From Actinoplanes sandaracinus (lineage in GTDB: Bacteria; Actinomycetota; Actinomycetes; Mycobacteriales; Micromonosporaceae), in the NCBI RefSeq assembly GCF_030009775.1, contig NZ_JASCTH010000024.1, forward strand, positions 1 through 64,000: a stretch of 64,000 bases of DNA. Reading direction: 5' to 3'. The notes beneath the pieces are model-generated. The model saw nothing but the letters and a program-made list of their open reading frames with translations, searched no databases and was not told where the DNA came from. A program made the position numbers and the translations under genes. Below, one piece after another: positions 1 through 8,452 of this stretch. Numbering within the stretch: position 1 is the stretch's first letter; the number at the start of each line of letters is the position of its first letter.

Positions 1-117
1 GGCCGATGGAAAACACCGCGGTACGCCACCGTCAGCCCGCGCCGGATCGGCGACATCGTCGCCGCCGCACTGCATCTGACCCACTACGAATACAAATACC
101 TATCCGGATCTTGCTGA
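1..117 (+). CDS. C-terminal end of an unidentified protein (5' truncated by window edge)
   Basis: Frame 1 is open from the first base to a TGA at 115-117 and encodes 38 residues. The end reads ATVSPRRIGDIVAAALHLTH and then a short tyrosine-rich tail. The codon composition and the amphipathic helix-like stretch look like a genuine protein end. The family is not recognised. An overlapping frame is also open here, so the assignment rests on composition alone. Confidence 0.4.
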   Translation, partial: GRWKTPRYATVSPRRIGDIVAAALHLTHYEYKYLSGSC

Positions 118-167
118 GATCAGTTCACCGAGAACCGGCAGGGCGTTGCCAGTGCTCACCGCCCTCG

Positions 168-572
168 GTGGCCTCACCCGACGAGCGCGCCGTCACTTCC
201 GCAGAATGGGGGATCTGTTCCAGGAAGAATCCCGCTTGTAAGTTCCTCAAGCAGTTGGCAGTCGGCGCCGCCATGGGGACCGTCGCGTCGCTGACCCTTT
301 TCGGCGGCCCGGCACATGCCGAGGCCAACGAGGTTCCCGGCGCTAGGGCCAACCTGTCCCCTCACTCAGGCAGCGCCTGCGCCGGTCCAGGCTCCACAGT
401 CAAGGTCTGGTATGCCTACGCCCGGGTGACCGGGTATGAGATGGGTGGATCATTCACCGGCCGGCCCGGCGGTTGCGCCACTTTCTACCCGCCTGAGGGC
501 ACATTCCGGCATTTCCGCGTTTGCAATCTGGCTACCGGCGCATGCGGTTCCGAAACATATATCCGGCAGTAG
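168..572 (+). CDS. small secreted protein, start uncertain
   Basis: The mature part is about 80 residues and follows a clear secretion signal: KFLKQLAVGAAMGTVASLTL and then an AHA-type signal peptidase I site near base 325. Several cysteines (SACAGPG, GGCATF, RVCNLATGACG) suggest disulfides after export. The family is not recognised. The start is a problem. The natural place for it would be at 237, right before KFLKQL and about 9 bases after an AGGAAG ribosome site at 222-227, but the codon there is TGT. GTG at 168 (used here) and ATG at 273 are the in-frame alternatives. The gene may be damaged at its start codon. Confidence 0.45.
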   Translation: MASPDERAVTSAEWGICSRKNPACKFLKQLAVGAAMGTVASLTLFGGPAHAEANEVPGARANLSPHSGSACAGPGSTVKVWYAYARVTGYEMGGSFTGRPGGCATFYPPEGTFRHFRVCNLATGACGSETYIRQ

Positions 573-752
573 AACCGCTCGGCCCGGCACGTTCCCGTAG
601 AGAGCGCGACGCCGCGACCAGCGGTTGCCGATCGCGGCATCGCCCTCACACGCTTCCCAGCGAACCACTCCCGGTGAAGGCGCCAGGGAGATCGTGTGGA
701 GGTTCCGTGGCGGGCCTTCCGGAGGCGGCGGCCGCCGGCCCAGGATCCTCCC

Positions 753-908
753 ATGACATACGTCCTCGTCATCCTGGTCTGCGTGACCGGCGTCGCCGCG
801 TTCGTGTACGGCGGCGCCGATGACTCGCCCGGCCTGCAACTCCTGGGCGCCGTGCTCGTCCTGGGAGCACTCGCTCTCGCTGTACGGCGGGCGCGGCGAC
901 GCCCCTGA
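753..908 (+). CDS. 51-residue predicted membrane protein
   Basis: A short protein with two hydrophobic segments, roughly residues 2-16 (TYVLVILVCVTGVAAFVYGG) and 26-42 (LLGAVLVLGALALAVRR). They are separated by a small acidic loop (ADDSP), and the protein ends in an arginine cluster that suggests a cytoplasmic C-terminus. ATG at 753 is preceded by AGGA at 742-745, a normal spacing, which favours it over the upstream in-frame start at 696. No family is recognised. It stands alone between a secreted protein gene and a GNAT gene. The 180 bases before it hold nothing identifiable. Confidence 0.5.
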   Translation: MTYVLVILVCVTGVAAFVYGGADDSPGLQLLGAVLVLGALALAVRRARRRP

Positions 909-1075
909 CACAGCTGCGATCCGGGCCCCGACGACAACGGACCCGGTTCGACGGTGACCGACCGTGACCGTCGGCTCAGGGTGGGGCACGGCGTTCCGTC
1001 CGTCCGCCGAGAAACCCGTTGCGCGTGGCCGGCATCGGATGTCTGGTTGACCGGCCACCGATCACGGGACGGAAC

Positions 1076-1669
1076 ATGACGCTGCCCACCCCCACGCTGC
1101 ACACCGCCCGCCTTCGACTGCGCCGCTTCGACGACGCGGACGCGGACGATCTCTTCGCCCTGCACAGCAACGCCCACGTGCTGCGCTACTGGGACGCGCC
1201 ACCGTGGAGCGAACGCGTGCGCGCCGAGCGGTTCATCGCGGCCTGCCGGCAGATGGCAGAGGACGGCACCGGGGCGCGGCTGGCCGTGGATCGTGTGTCC
1301 GACGGAGCGTTCATCGGCTGGTGCGGCCTGAGCCGGTGGAATCCGGACTACCGCAGCGCGGCCCTGGGCTACTGCTTCGACGCTGCGGCCTGGGGCCACG
1401 GCTACGCGACGGAGGCCGCGCGCGGTCTGCTGCGGTGGGCGTTCGACACACTGGACCTCAATCGCGTCCAGGCGGAGACCGATACACGTAACGTGGCGTC
1501 CGCCCGGGTGCTGGAGAAGCTCGGATTCGTGCGTGAAGGGACGTTGCGGGAAGACTGCGTCGTGAACGGCGACGTCTCTGACTCGTGGGTCTACGGGCTG
1601 ATCCGGCGGGAGTGGCGGCCGGCCGAGCCGGACGCGACACCCCCGGCCGTGCGCCGCCGCGCGCCCTGA
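1076..1669 (+). CDS. GNAT family N-acetyltransferase (RimJ/RimL type)
   Basis: A 197-residue acetyl-CoA-dependent transferase of the RimJ/RimL branch, which acetylates protein N-termini or small amines. It opens with the typical LHTARLRLRRFDDADADDLF and carries the acetyl-CoA loop WGHGYATEAARG near residues 105-116. The branch signature ETDTRNVASARVLEKLGFVREG follows at about 135-156 (quoted here only to show the family). ATG at 1076 is chosen because GGGACGGAA lies just upstream; the longer open frame to 1019 lacks a good ribosome site. The substrate cannot be told. It is convergent with the next gene, leaving only 27 bases between stops. Confidence 0.88.
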   Translation: MTLPTPTLHTARLRLRRFDDADADDLFALHSNAHVLRYWDAPPWSERVRAERFIAACRQMAEDGTGARLAVDRVSDGAFIGWCGLSRWNPDYRSAALGYCFDAAAWGHGYATEAARGLLRWAFDTLDLNRVQAETDTRNVASARVLEKLGFVREGTLREDCVVNGDVSDSWVYGLIRREWRPAEPDATPPAVRRRAP

Positions 1670-1696
1670 CCGTTTCGTTCAGCCGCCGGAGCGCCG

Positions 1697-4600
1697 CTAC
1701 GAGGCGTAGATCGAGTACTTCGCGGTCCAGCGGGTGGACGTCCCGAACGACGACGGCCATGACCCGAACGGGAGCGACTGGCTCCAGGCGCCCTGGTCCG
1801 CGCTGCCGGTGTCGTAGCTCATGTTGTTGTCGCCATTGGTGTTGTACATGAGCCAGTACGCCGTGTTCGGCGCCAGTGTCGCGGTGACCGGCAGGCTGTT
1901 CCACGAGTCGGCGTTCAGCGTGCCGGATGTGCTCGACGCGGCCAGCGTGCCCGGCGAGCCGTCCACGTCGGTGTAGATCGCCACCTGGTACTGGTCGGCC
2001 GGCGCGGCCCGCACCGTCTTGAGGTAGACGGAGATCTGGCTCACGGTGAGCTCGTCGGGGCCGTTCACGAATCGTGAGCCGTTCATGTGGTTCATGTCGT
2101 CGGAGTCCAGTGAGCCGCCCACCTGGTCGTACCCGAACCGCGGGGCGCTCGGTCCGCCCGTGGTGAACGAGAACCGGTGGTCGGCCGCGAGCGCGTTGCC
2201 CGCCGCGTCGGTCACGCCCGCCCGGACGGTCATCGTGTACGGGGTGGAGACGGCCAGCGCCGTGGACGGCGTGATCGTCGCCGCCTGGCCGGCCGCGTCA
2301 TAGGTGACGCTCCGATCGACCAGCGTGCCGCCGGGACCGCGTAGTTCCAGGTTCGCCGGCGTCATGGCGGCCGCCGCCATGCCCTCGCTGAACCGCACGG
2401 TGATCGGCGCGTTCGGCGCCACCCCGGTAGCGCCGTCGGCCGGGGTCGTGGAGGTCACCGTCGGCGCGGCGGTGTCCGCGCCCATGGTCGCGTAGATGGA
2501 GAACTTGGCGTTCCACCGGCTGGACGTGCCGAACGTCGTCGGCCAGGCGCCGAACGGCGTGGACGCGCTCCATGCGCTCTGGTTGGCCGTTCCGGCGTCG
2601 AAACTCAAGTTGTTGTCGCCATTGGTGTTGTACATGAGCCAGTACGGGGTGTCGGCGGCCAGCGTCGCCGTGATCGGCCGGGTGTTCCACGAGTCCGCGG
2701 TCAGCGTGCCCGTCGTGCTGGTGGCCACCCGGGCGCCGGGCGATCCGTTCGCGTCGGCGTAGACGGCGAGCTGGTACTGGTTGTTCGGCGCCGCCTGGAC
2801 CGCCTTCATGTACACCGACATCGACGTGACCGTCACCGGGTCGGGCCCGGTGACGAACCGCGAGCCGTTCATGTGGTTCATGTCGTCGGTGTCCAGCGAA
2901 GCGCCGACCTGGGTGTGGCCGATCCGCTGCGGCGCCGGGCCGACGGCGTAGGTCGCGGTGTACGTCGTCGCCGCCGTGGGCGCGGTGATGACGTGGGTCT
3001 GCGCCCCGCCGTCGGACCACGACCCGAACGTGGCGGAATCCTGCGGCGACGGCGCGGACACCGAGTTGGCCGAGCCCTGGATCACCGTCCGGGAGAACGG
3101 CGTGGTGCCCGACGACGAGCCGACGGCGAGCTGGAGTCCGGACGGCACGGTGTTGAAGGTCAGATCGACCGTCTCCGGATCCAGCCGGCGCGCCACGGTG
3201 TGCCGGAGACCGTCCTGGTCGGTGGCCACGAGCTTGAGTTCCAGATAGGACGGGTACTCGTGGTCGGGCGCTTCGAACGACCCGGACGCCACGCCGGCCC
3301 ACTTGCGGATGTCGTGTTCATGGCAGTTGTCCGGCGCGGAACAGTGGTGCATGACCAGGCTCCAGTCGAGGCGGGACGCGGGAAGGGCGCCCTGCTGCGG
3401 ATCGGTGGCGTGGCCGCTGAAGGCGATCGTGTCGCCGACCTTCCAGGTCGTGCCCATGGACGGCGTGTCGATCACCGCCGTCGGCGCCTCGTTGCCGGGC
3501 GTGATGGCGATCGTGCTGGTGCCGGTCGTGGTCAACGTGTCGGTCACAGTCAGCCGCGCGGTGTACGAGCCCGCCGTGTCGTAGGTGAACGTCGCCGTCG
3601 GCGAGGTGGAGTCGGTCACCCCGTCGTTGGTGAAGTCCCAGGCGTACCGCAGGCGGCCCTCGTCGGCCGGATCCGGGTCGGTGGAGCCGGTGCCGTTGAA
3701 CGTCACGGTCAGCGGCGCCGGGCCCTGCGTCGGCGACGCCTCGATGACCGCGCTCGGCGGCTGGTTGCCCGGGAAGTAGCGCACCCGGCGGATGGTGCCG
3801 CCCAGGTCGACGTAGTAGACCTCGCCGCCGGGGCCGACCTCGACATCGACCGGCCCGGCGGCGTTGGAGACGAACGTCTGCAGGTTGGCCGGGTCGGGCA
3901 GGCCGCCCGGCGTGGACGGCAGCGACGCCCAGATGCACCGGCGCGAGTAATCGGCGAAGAAGACCGCGCCGTTGTACGCGGCCGGGTAGGGACCGCCGGC
4001 TGTCGGGTAGAACGCCACGCCGGTGGACGACGAGCTACCCGTCGGGCAGGCCTCGCCCGCGACCAGCTTGGCGGCGTGGTCCCAGGCGACGAACGGCGCG
4101 GTGTGCGTGCCCGCCGGCGCGTTGTAGAGGGTCTCGCAGACCGGCAGGTTGGCGCTGTCGTACCCGGGCTGCCGGGCGCTGCCCTCCCAGCACGGCCAAC
4201 CGAAGTTGGTCACGCCCGCGGTCGGATCGGCCACTCGGTTGACCTCTTCCCAGGCGTTCCACCCGGTGTCGGAGATCCAGGCCTCGCTGGTGCCCGGCCG
4301 CATCGTGATCCGGTAGGGGTTGCGCAGGCCGTTGGCGACGATCCGGCGGGTGTCCGGGTCGTCGGAGCCGATGCCCGGGTTGCCGGCCGCGGCCGCGCCG
4401 GTGGCCGGGTCGAGCCGCAGCAGAGTGCCGTCCAGCTGGGTCTCGTCGTCGGCGGTGCGGATGTCCTGCGATCGCAGCGCCCCGCCCTCGCCGGCCGGAT
4501 CGGCGCACGGGTTGGTCGGCGCCCCGGAGGGCAACTGGCCGTAGTCGACCGCGCTGAAGCTCGCGCCGTCACCGGCGGCGACGTAGAGCATCCCGTCGGC

Positions 4601-5167
4601 GCCGAAGGCGATGTCACCGATGGAGTGGCTCGGGAACTGCTGGCACCAGTCGTGCAGCAGCACCTGCTCGCCGCCGGTCATCGTGTTGCCGCTGACCTGC
4701 AGACGGGAGAGCCGGCCGGTGACCACGCAGCGCCCGTCGTTCGCGTTGGCGCAGACGTCGTTCCAGACCGGGGCGGTCTGGCCGGGCGGCGCGTCGTAGG
4801 TGTACAGCACGTAGACATACGGGTCGGCCGGGAAATCGGGCGGCAGCGCCATCCCGAGCAGGCCCCGATCCCACTGGTTGTGCACGTTGGCGGACAGGTC
4901 GGCCAGCACCGTCGGGCTGGTGTCGGCGAGGTCGTCGAAGACCTTGATCCGGCCGCCCTTCTCGGCGACGAGCACGCGCCCGTCCGGCGCGAACTCCAGA
5001 TCGACCGGGGCGTTGAAGCCGCCGTAGACGATCTGCTCCTGAAAGCCGCTCGGCAGCGCGAGGGCGGTCGCGGGCCGTGGACCGACGAACGACGACATCG
5101 CGAACACGGTCACCAACGCGACAAACCCACTCAGCGCACGCCGAAGCACGGGCATTCCCCTCCCCAT
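1697..5167 (-). CDS. secreted PQQ-type glucose/sorbosone dehydrogenase with PKD, Ig-like and duplicated C-terminal modules
   Basis: A 1156-residue exported protein. A signal peptide (VLRRALSGFVALVTVFAMSS, cleavage near ATALA) precedes a six-bladed sugar dehydrogenase domain at about residues 35-465, recognised by RGLLGMALPPDF and the VANGLRNPYRITM loop. This family oxidises aldoses using pyrroloquinoline quinone. A PKD domain follows at about 470-551 (NQPPSAVIEASP, YAWDFTNDG, GSYTARLTV). A second beta region ends near 745. Then comes module A (746-893), an SbsA-type Ig-like domain (PADGATGVAPNAPITVRFSE, about 897-1005) and module B (1009-1156), a close copy of A. The start is ATG 5167 or ATG 5155, the latter with GGAGGGGA immediately upstream. 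The actual substrate is unknown. A carbohydrate or cell-surface role is inferred from the accessory domains. Confidence 0.85.
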   Translation of the reverse strand: MGRGMPVLRRALSGFVALVTVFAMSSFVGPRPATALALPSGFQEQIVYGGFNAPVDLEFAPDGRVLVAEKGGRIKVFDDLADTSPTVLADLSANVHNQWDRGLLGMALPPDFPADPYVYVLYTYDAPPGQTAPVWNDVCANANDGRCVVTGRLSRLQVSGNTMTGGEQVLLHDWCQQFPSHSIGDIAFGADGMLYVAAGDGASFSAVDYGQLPSGAPTNPCADPAGEGGALRSQDIRTADDETQLDGTLLRLDPATGAAAAGNPGIGSDDPDTRRIVANGLRNPYRITMRPGTSEAWISDTGWNAWEEVNRVADPTAGVTNFGWPCWEGSARQPGYDSANLPVCETLYNAPAGTHTAPFVAWDHAAKLVAGEACPTGSSSSTGVAFYPTAGGPYPAAYNGAVFFADYSRRCIWASLPSTPGGLPDPANLQTFVSNAAGPVDVEVGPGGEVYYVDLGGTIRRVRYFPGNQPPSAVIEASPTQGPAPLTVTFNGTGSTDPDPADEGRLRYAWDFTNDGVTDSTSPTATFTYDTAGSYTARLTVTDTLTTTGTSTIAITPGNEAPTAVIDTPSMGTTWKVGDTIAFSGHATDPQQGALPASRLDWSLVMHHCSAPDNCHEHDIRKWAGVASGSFEAPDHEYPSYLELKLVATDQDGLRHTVARRLDPETVDLTFNTVPSGLQLAVGSSSGTTPFSRTVIQGSANSVSAPSPQDSATFGSWSDGGAQTHVITAPTAATTYTATYAVGPAPQRIGHTQVGASLDTDDMNHMNGSRFVTGPDPVTVTSMSVYMKAVQAAPNNQYQLAVYADANGSPGARVATSTTGTLTADSWNTRPITATLAADTPYWLMYNTNGDNNLSFDAGTANQSAWSASTPFGAWPTTFGTSSRWNAKFSIYATMGADTAAPTVTSTTPADGATGVAPNAPITVRFSEGMAAAAMTPANLELRGPGGTLVDRSVTYDAAGQAATITPSTALAVSTPYTMTVRAGVTDAAGNALAADHRFSFTTGGPSAPRFGYDQVGGSLDSDDMNHMNGSRFVNGPDELTVSQISVYLKTVRAAPADQYQVAIYTDVDGSPGTLAASSTSGTLNADSWNSLPVTATLAPNTAYWLMYNTNGDNNMSYDTGSADQGAWSQSLPFGSWPSSFGTSTRWTAKYSIYAS

Positions 5168-5337
5168 TCGCGGAACCCCCCAGTAACCGACCGATCCTAA
5201 GTGGATACGGAGCGTCCGCAGCGTCGGCTGTCCGACTCGACCGCCCACCGACCGGTCAGAACTGGCCGTACGTCCGGAGGATGCGCTTCCATCTATGGCT
5301 GGCGTTCCACACACGATGGTGCTTGCATGTCCCGGTG

Positions 5338-7575
5338 ATGTTGGCTGCGCTCGGCCGTTCGTGTGCCCGCCGGCGGTGGCCGGTTCTCGGTGTCTGGCTC
5401 GTCCTGACCGCCGCCGGGCTGGTCCTGGGAGGCCAGGTCTTCGATCGGCTCGCCACCACCGGCAGCCTTCGCCCGGACGCCGAGTCGCAGCTCGCGGACC
5501 GGCAGGTCGACCGCCTGCGGCCCGAGGGCCCGGTGGTCGTCGCCGTCGTCGGCGGACATGAGGTGTACGACCGGGCGCTGGTCGACGACATCACGGCGGT
5601 CACCGGCGAGATCCGCGCCATGGACGGCGTCACGGAGGTCGAGGACCTGTACAGCGCCCCGGGCGGGCGGATCGGCGCCGACAACCGGAGTTCGCTGATC
5701 CGGGTCGAGCTGGATCGAGGCCTGCCGGACGACCGGCGCGAGCAGGTGGAGGACGCGGTCGCCGGCGCTCTGCACCGCATCCACGCGCCCGAGGTGCTGG
5801 TCGGCGGCGAGAAGCTCGCCGAGCGCGCGTTCGCCGACCAGGCCATCGCGGACGCGGCCTTCGGCGAGTCGGTCGCGATCGTCGTCCTGCTTCTCGTGCT
5901 GGCGCTGATCCTCGGCGGCTTCGTGGCCGGCGCGATCCCGCTCGCCGCCGCGCTGGCCACCGTGTCGGTGACGTTGCTCGGCCTGTTCGGGCTGACCGCG
6001 TTCACCGGGGTCAGCGAGTTCACCGTCAACGTCGTCACCCTGCTCGGCATCGGGCTCGCCGTCGACTATGCGCTGCTGGTGATCGCCCGGTTCCGCCAGG
6101 AGCGTGAGGCCGACCCCGATGCCCCGGTCGCGGACCTGGTCGCCCGTACCACCGCGACCGCCGGCCGCACCGTGCTGATCTCCGGGCTCGCCGTCGGCGC
6201 CGCGATGGCCGGCCTGTTCGCGTTCGCCGAACCGCTGCTCGGCGCGATGGCGCTGGGCGGGGCGGTCGCGGTGCTGCTGGCCACCCTGGCCGGCCTGACA
6301 GCGGTGCCCGCGCTCATCGCCACGGCACACCGCCGCATTCCCGGGGCCCGCGACACCGCCCGGGTGCTCACCTTCCGCCGCGCGGTCGCGGCCGTCTCAC
6401 GGCGCCGGGCCGAGCCCGGCCCGGGTCTGCTCGCGCGGCTCGCCGCGTTCGCGCAGGCCCGCCCGGCGCCGGTCGCGCTCGCCGTCACGGCCGGCCTGCT
6501 CGCGCTGTCGCTGCCGTTCCTGTTCGCGGTCAATCTGGAGAACTCCGACGCCCGCGCGCTGCCCGCCTCGGCCGAGGCCCGCAGGCTGCAGGAGGCGGTG
6601 CAGCGTGACTTCAGCGGCGGTCAGGCGGACCCGATCGTCGTGGTGGTCGACGCGGACCCGGCCGGCGACCCGGCCCGCGACTTCATGAACGTGCTCAACA
6701 CGCTGAACGGCGTGCTGCGGGTGGAACCGCGCCCCGACGTCGCCGGGCCGGCGGCCATCATCGACGTCACCCCGGAGGGCGAGACCGCCGGCCGGACCTC
6801 CCGCGACGTCGTACGCGCGATCCGGGCCCTGGATCCGCCGTTCCCGGTGCTCGTCGGTGGCGCCGCCGCGGAGCTGGCCGACTACCGCGACTCGGTCGTC
6901 AGCCGGTTCCCCCTCGCGCTGCTGATCGTCGTGCTGTCCACGGCGGTGCTGCTGTTCGTGCTGACCGGTTCGCTGGTGATGCCGGTCAAGGCCCTGCTGA
7001 TGAACGCGCTCACCCTGCTCGCCACGCTCGGCGCGCTGGTCGTCGTGTTCCAGTGGGGTGTCGGCGACGCCTTGCTGGGCTTCGACTCGTGGGGCGCGAT
7101 CGACGTCACCACGCCCGTCCTGCTGTTCGTGTTCGTGTTCGGGCTCTCGATGGATTACGAGGTGTTCCTGCTCGCCCGGATCAAGGAGGAGTGGGACGGG
7201 CGCCCGGTGTCCCGGCGCCGCACGCCGGACGGCGACCACGCCGTCCGCGCCGGCATCGAGAAGTCCGGGCCGGTGGTCACCGCCGCCGCGTTGTGCATCG
7301 GCGTGGTGTTCCTCGGCTTCCTGCTCGGCGACCTGATCGCGGTCAAGGAGATCGGTTTCGCGATGGCGGTCGCGCTGCTGCTCGACGTCACGGTCGTCCG
7401 CGGCCTGCTTCTGCCGGCGGTGATGAGCCTGCTCGGCGAATGGAACTGGTGGGCGCCGGCACCGCTGAACCGGCTGCACCAGCGCTGGTTCTCGCCGCGC
7501 GCCGGCGGCCCGGAGCCGGCGGCCGCACCAGACCCGGCCGTCCGCGCGCCGCACAAGGAGCACACGCACCGGTAG
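5338..7575 (+). CDS. MMPL/RND family membrane transporter
   Basis: A 745-residue inner-membrane exporter of the MMPL type, which moves lipids or hydrophobic compounds using the proton gradient. It shows the family layout: an N-terminal helix (VLGVWLVLTAAGLVLGG), an external domain, five clustered helices (ESVAIVVLLLVLALILGGFV through LGIGLAVDYALLVIARFRQE), then the same plan repeated in the second half with FVFGLSMDYEVFLLARIKEE. The GLAVDYAL and GLSMDYEV segments are the paired family motifs. ATG 5338 gives the usual LAALGRSCARRR beginning. GTG 5335 and ATG 5281 are alternatives, the latter with GGAGG abutting it. It diverges from the sugar dehydrogenase across about 170 bases that must hold both promoters. 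The cargo is unknown. Confidence 0.9.
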   Translation: MLAALGRSCARRRWPVLGVWLVLTAAGLVLGGQVFDRLATTGSLRPDAESQLADRQVDRLRPEGPVVVAVVGGHEVYDRALVDDITAVTGEIRAMDGVTEVEDLYSAPGGRIGADNRSSLIRVELDRGLPDDRREQVEDAVAGALHRIHAPEVLVGGEKLAERAFADQAIADAAFGESVAIVVLLLVLALILGGFVAGAIPLAAALATVSVTLLGLFGLTAFTGVSEFTVNVVTLLGIGLAVDYALLVIARFRQEREADPDAPVADLVARTTATAGRTVLISGLAVGAAMAGLFAFAEPLLGAMALGGAVAVLLATLAGLTAVPALIATAHRRIPGARDTARVLTFRRAVAAVSRRRAEPGPGLLARLAAFAQARPAPVALAVTAGLLALSLPFLFAVNLENSDARALPASAEARRLQEAVQRDFSGGQADPIVVVVDADPAGDPARDFMNVLNTLNGVLRVEPRPDVAGPAAIIDVTPEGETAGRTSRDVVRAIRALDPPFPVLVGGAAAELADYRDSVVSRFPLALLIVVLSTAVLLFVLTGSLVMPVKALLMNALTLLATLGALVVVFQWGVGDALLGFDSWGAIDVTTPVLLFVFVFGLSMDYEVFLLARIKEEWDGRPVSRRRTPDGDHAVRAGIEKSGPVVTAAALCIGVVFLGFLLGDLIAVKEIGFAMAVALLLDVTVVRGLLLPAVMSLLGEWNWWAPAPLNRLHQRWFSPRAGGPEPAAAPDPAVRAPHKEHTHR

Positions 7576-7640
7576 CCGCCGCCTGACGCGAACCGGTGAC
7601 GGCGCTCGCGGCTTCCGACGCCCGCCTCAACCCACGGTCG

Positions 7641-7910
7641 CTATCGGTCCCCATAGTGGTAGCGGCAGGACAGAATCTCCACCTGGCCCAAGGCGTCCGT
7701 AACGCGGTACACGAGCCGGTGCTCTTCGGTTATGCGCCGTGACGCCCAGCCCGACAGGTCGCCCCTGAGGAGCTCCGGCTTGCCGATACCGCCGTCTTCG
7801 CCCCGCTGGACGTCCTTGATGAGAGCGTTGATCCTCTTGAGGATCTTCCGATCACTCGACTGCCAACTCACATACTCGTCCCACGCGTCCGGGTGCCAGA
7901 CCAGTTTCAC
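7641..7910 (-). CDS. yoeB: YoeB-family mRNA interferase toxin
   Basis: An 89-residue ribosome-dependent endoribonuclease toxin of the Txe/YoeB family, close to the usual 84-90 residues. The family core is plain: WQSSDRKILKRINALIKDVQ, then IGKPELLRGDLSGWASRRI, EEHRLVYRV and the terminal CRYHY. The known catalytic positions of YoeB (Glu46, Arg65 and His83 in E. coli numbering) are matched by the Glu of KPE, the Arg of SRRI and the His of RYHY, so the toxin looks intact. It starts with GTG in a four-base GTGA overlap with the stop of the antitoxin gene, which couples their translation. Confidence 0.95.
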   Translation of the reverse strand: MKLVWHPDAWDEYVSWQSSDRKILKRINALIKDVQRGEDGGIGKPELLRGDLSGWASRRITEEHRLVYRVTDALGQVEILSCRYHYGDR

Positions 7911-8176
7911 GCCGCGCCTTCGTCGTCGAGTTCGGCAAGCTCGTGCTGGACCTGGGCACCCGTCTCCATCTCGGCCCTGCGGCGGCGCAGCTCACGGCCG
8001 TTGGCACCACGAGAGAGGTACTCCGTCTCCCGCCAGGCGTCATAGTCGCTCTTGAGCATGACGACCAAGGGCTCGTGCCCACTGCGGGTGACCACCAGAT
8101 GCTCAGCGTCATCCTCGATGGCGTCGAACACGTTCGCAAGATTCGCGCGCAGGTCAGATGCGGTGATGACCTTCAT
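7907..8176 (-). CDS. yefM: YefM/Phd-family antitoxin
   Basis: An 89-residue antitoxin that binds YoeB and represses its own operon. The N-terminal DNA-binding part is typical (MKVITASDLRANLANVFDAI, HLVVTRSGHEPLVVM, LKSDYDAWRETEYL), and the charged C-terminal tail (ELAELDDEG) is the usual toxin-binding region. ATG 8176 follows a run of G (GGGGGG) that can serve as ribosome site and leaves the palindromic operator at 8190-8209 just upstream. The pair is likely autoregulated by YefM with YoeB as co-repressor, as known for the family. Confidence 0.94.
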   Translation of the reverse strand: MKVITASDLRANLANVFDAIEDDAEHLVVTRSGHEPLVVMLKSDYDAWRETEYLSRGANGRELRRRRAEMETGAQVQHELAELDDEGAA

Positions 8177-8189
8177 GACCCCCCCTAAG

Positions 8190-8209
8190 TTGTACGTCAT
8201 ATCGTACAA
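8190..8209 (-). promoter_or_regulatory. YefM operator palindrome
   Basis: TTGTACG-TCATAT-CGTACAA is a perfect 7-bp inverted repeat with a 6-base spacer, 13 bases upstream of the antitoxin start. The half-site TTGTAC resembles the TGTACA core of characterised YefM-YoeB operators, so autoregulation is likely. Confidence 0.82.
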
Positions 8210-8452
8210 GCATCGCAGCGGTTTCGGCCACGCCGAAGCCGGGCGAGCACGCGAAGAGGTTGCCATGGAGATCCGCTGGAGAAGGACGAGGTGAGGGCCG
8301 GCGACGTCCTCACCCACACCCAGGTGCGCAAGGGCGTCACTACTGTCACGGTCCGTCGATCACGGCTTCGGTGCGGGCGCTCCGGCTTCGGACCCATGAG
8401 CAGGCCGTGCACAATGATCGCCGGCTATCAACTGTCTGCGGGGGCCGGTGCC

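Noticed and set aside
2873..5200. 775-codon plus-strand open frame opposite the sugar dehydrogenase
   Set aside because: Low-complexity Arg/Gly/Val composition and no motifs; the other strand encodes clear domains.
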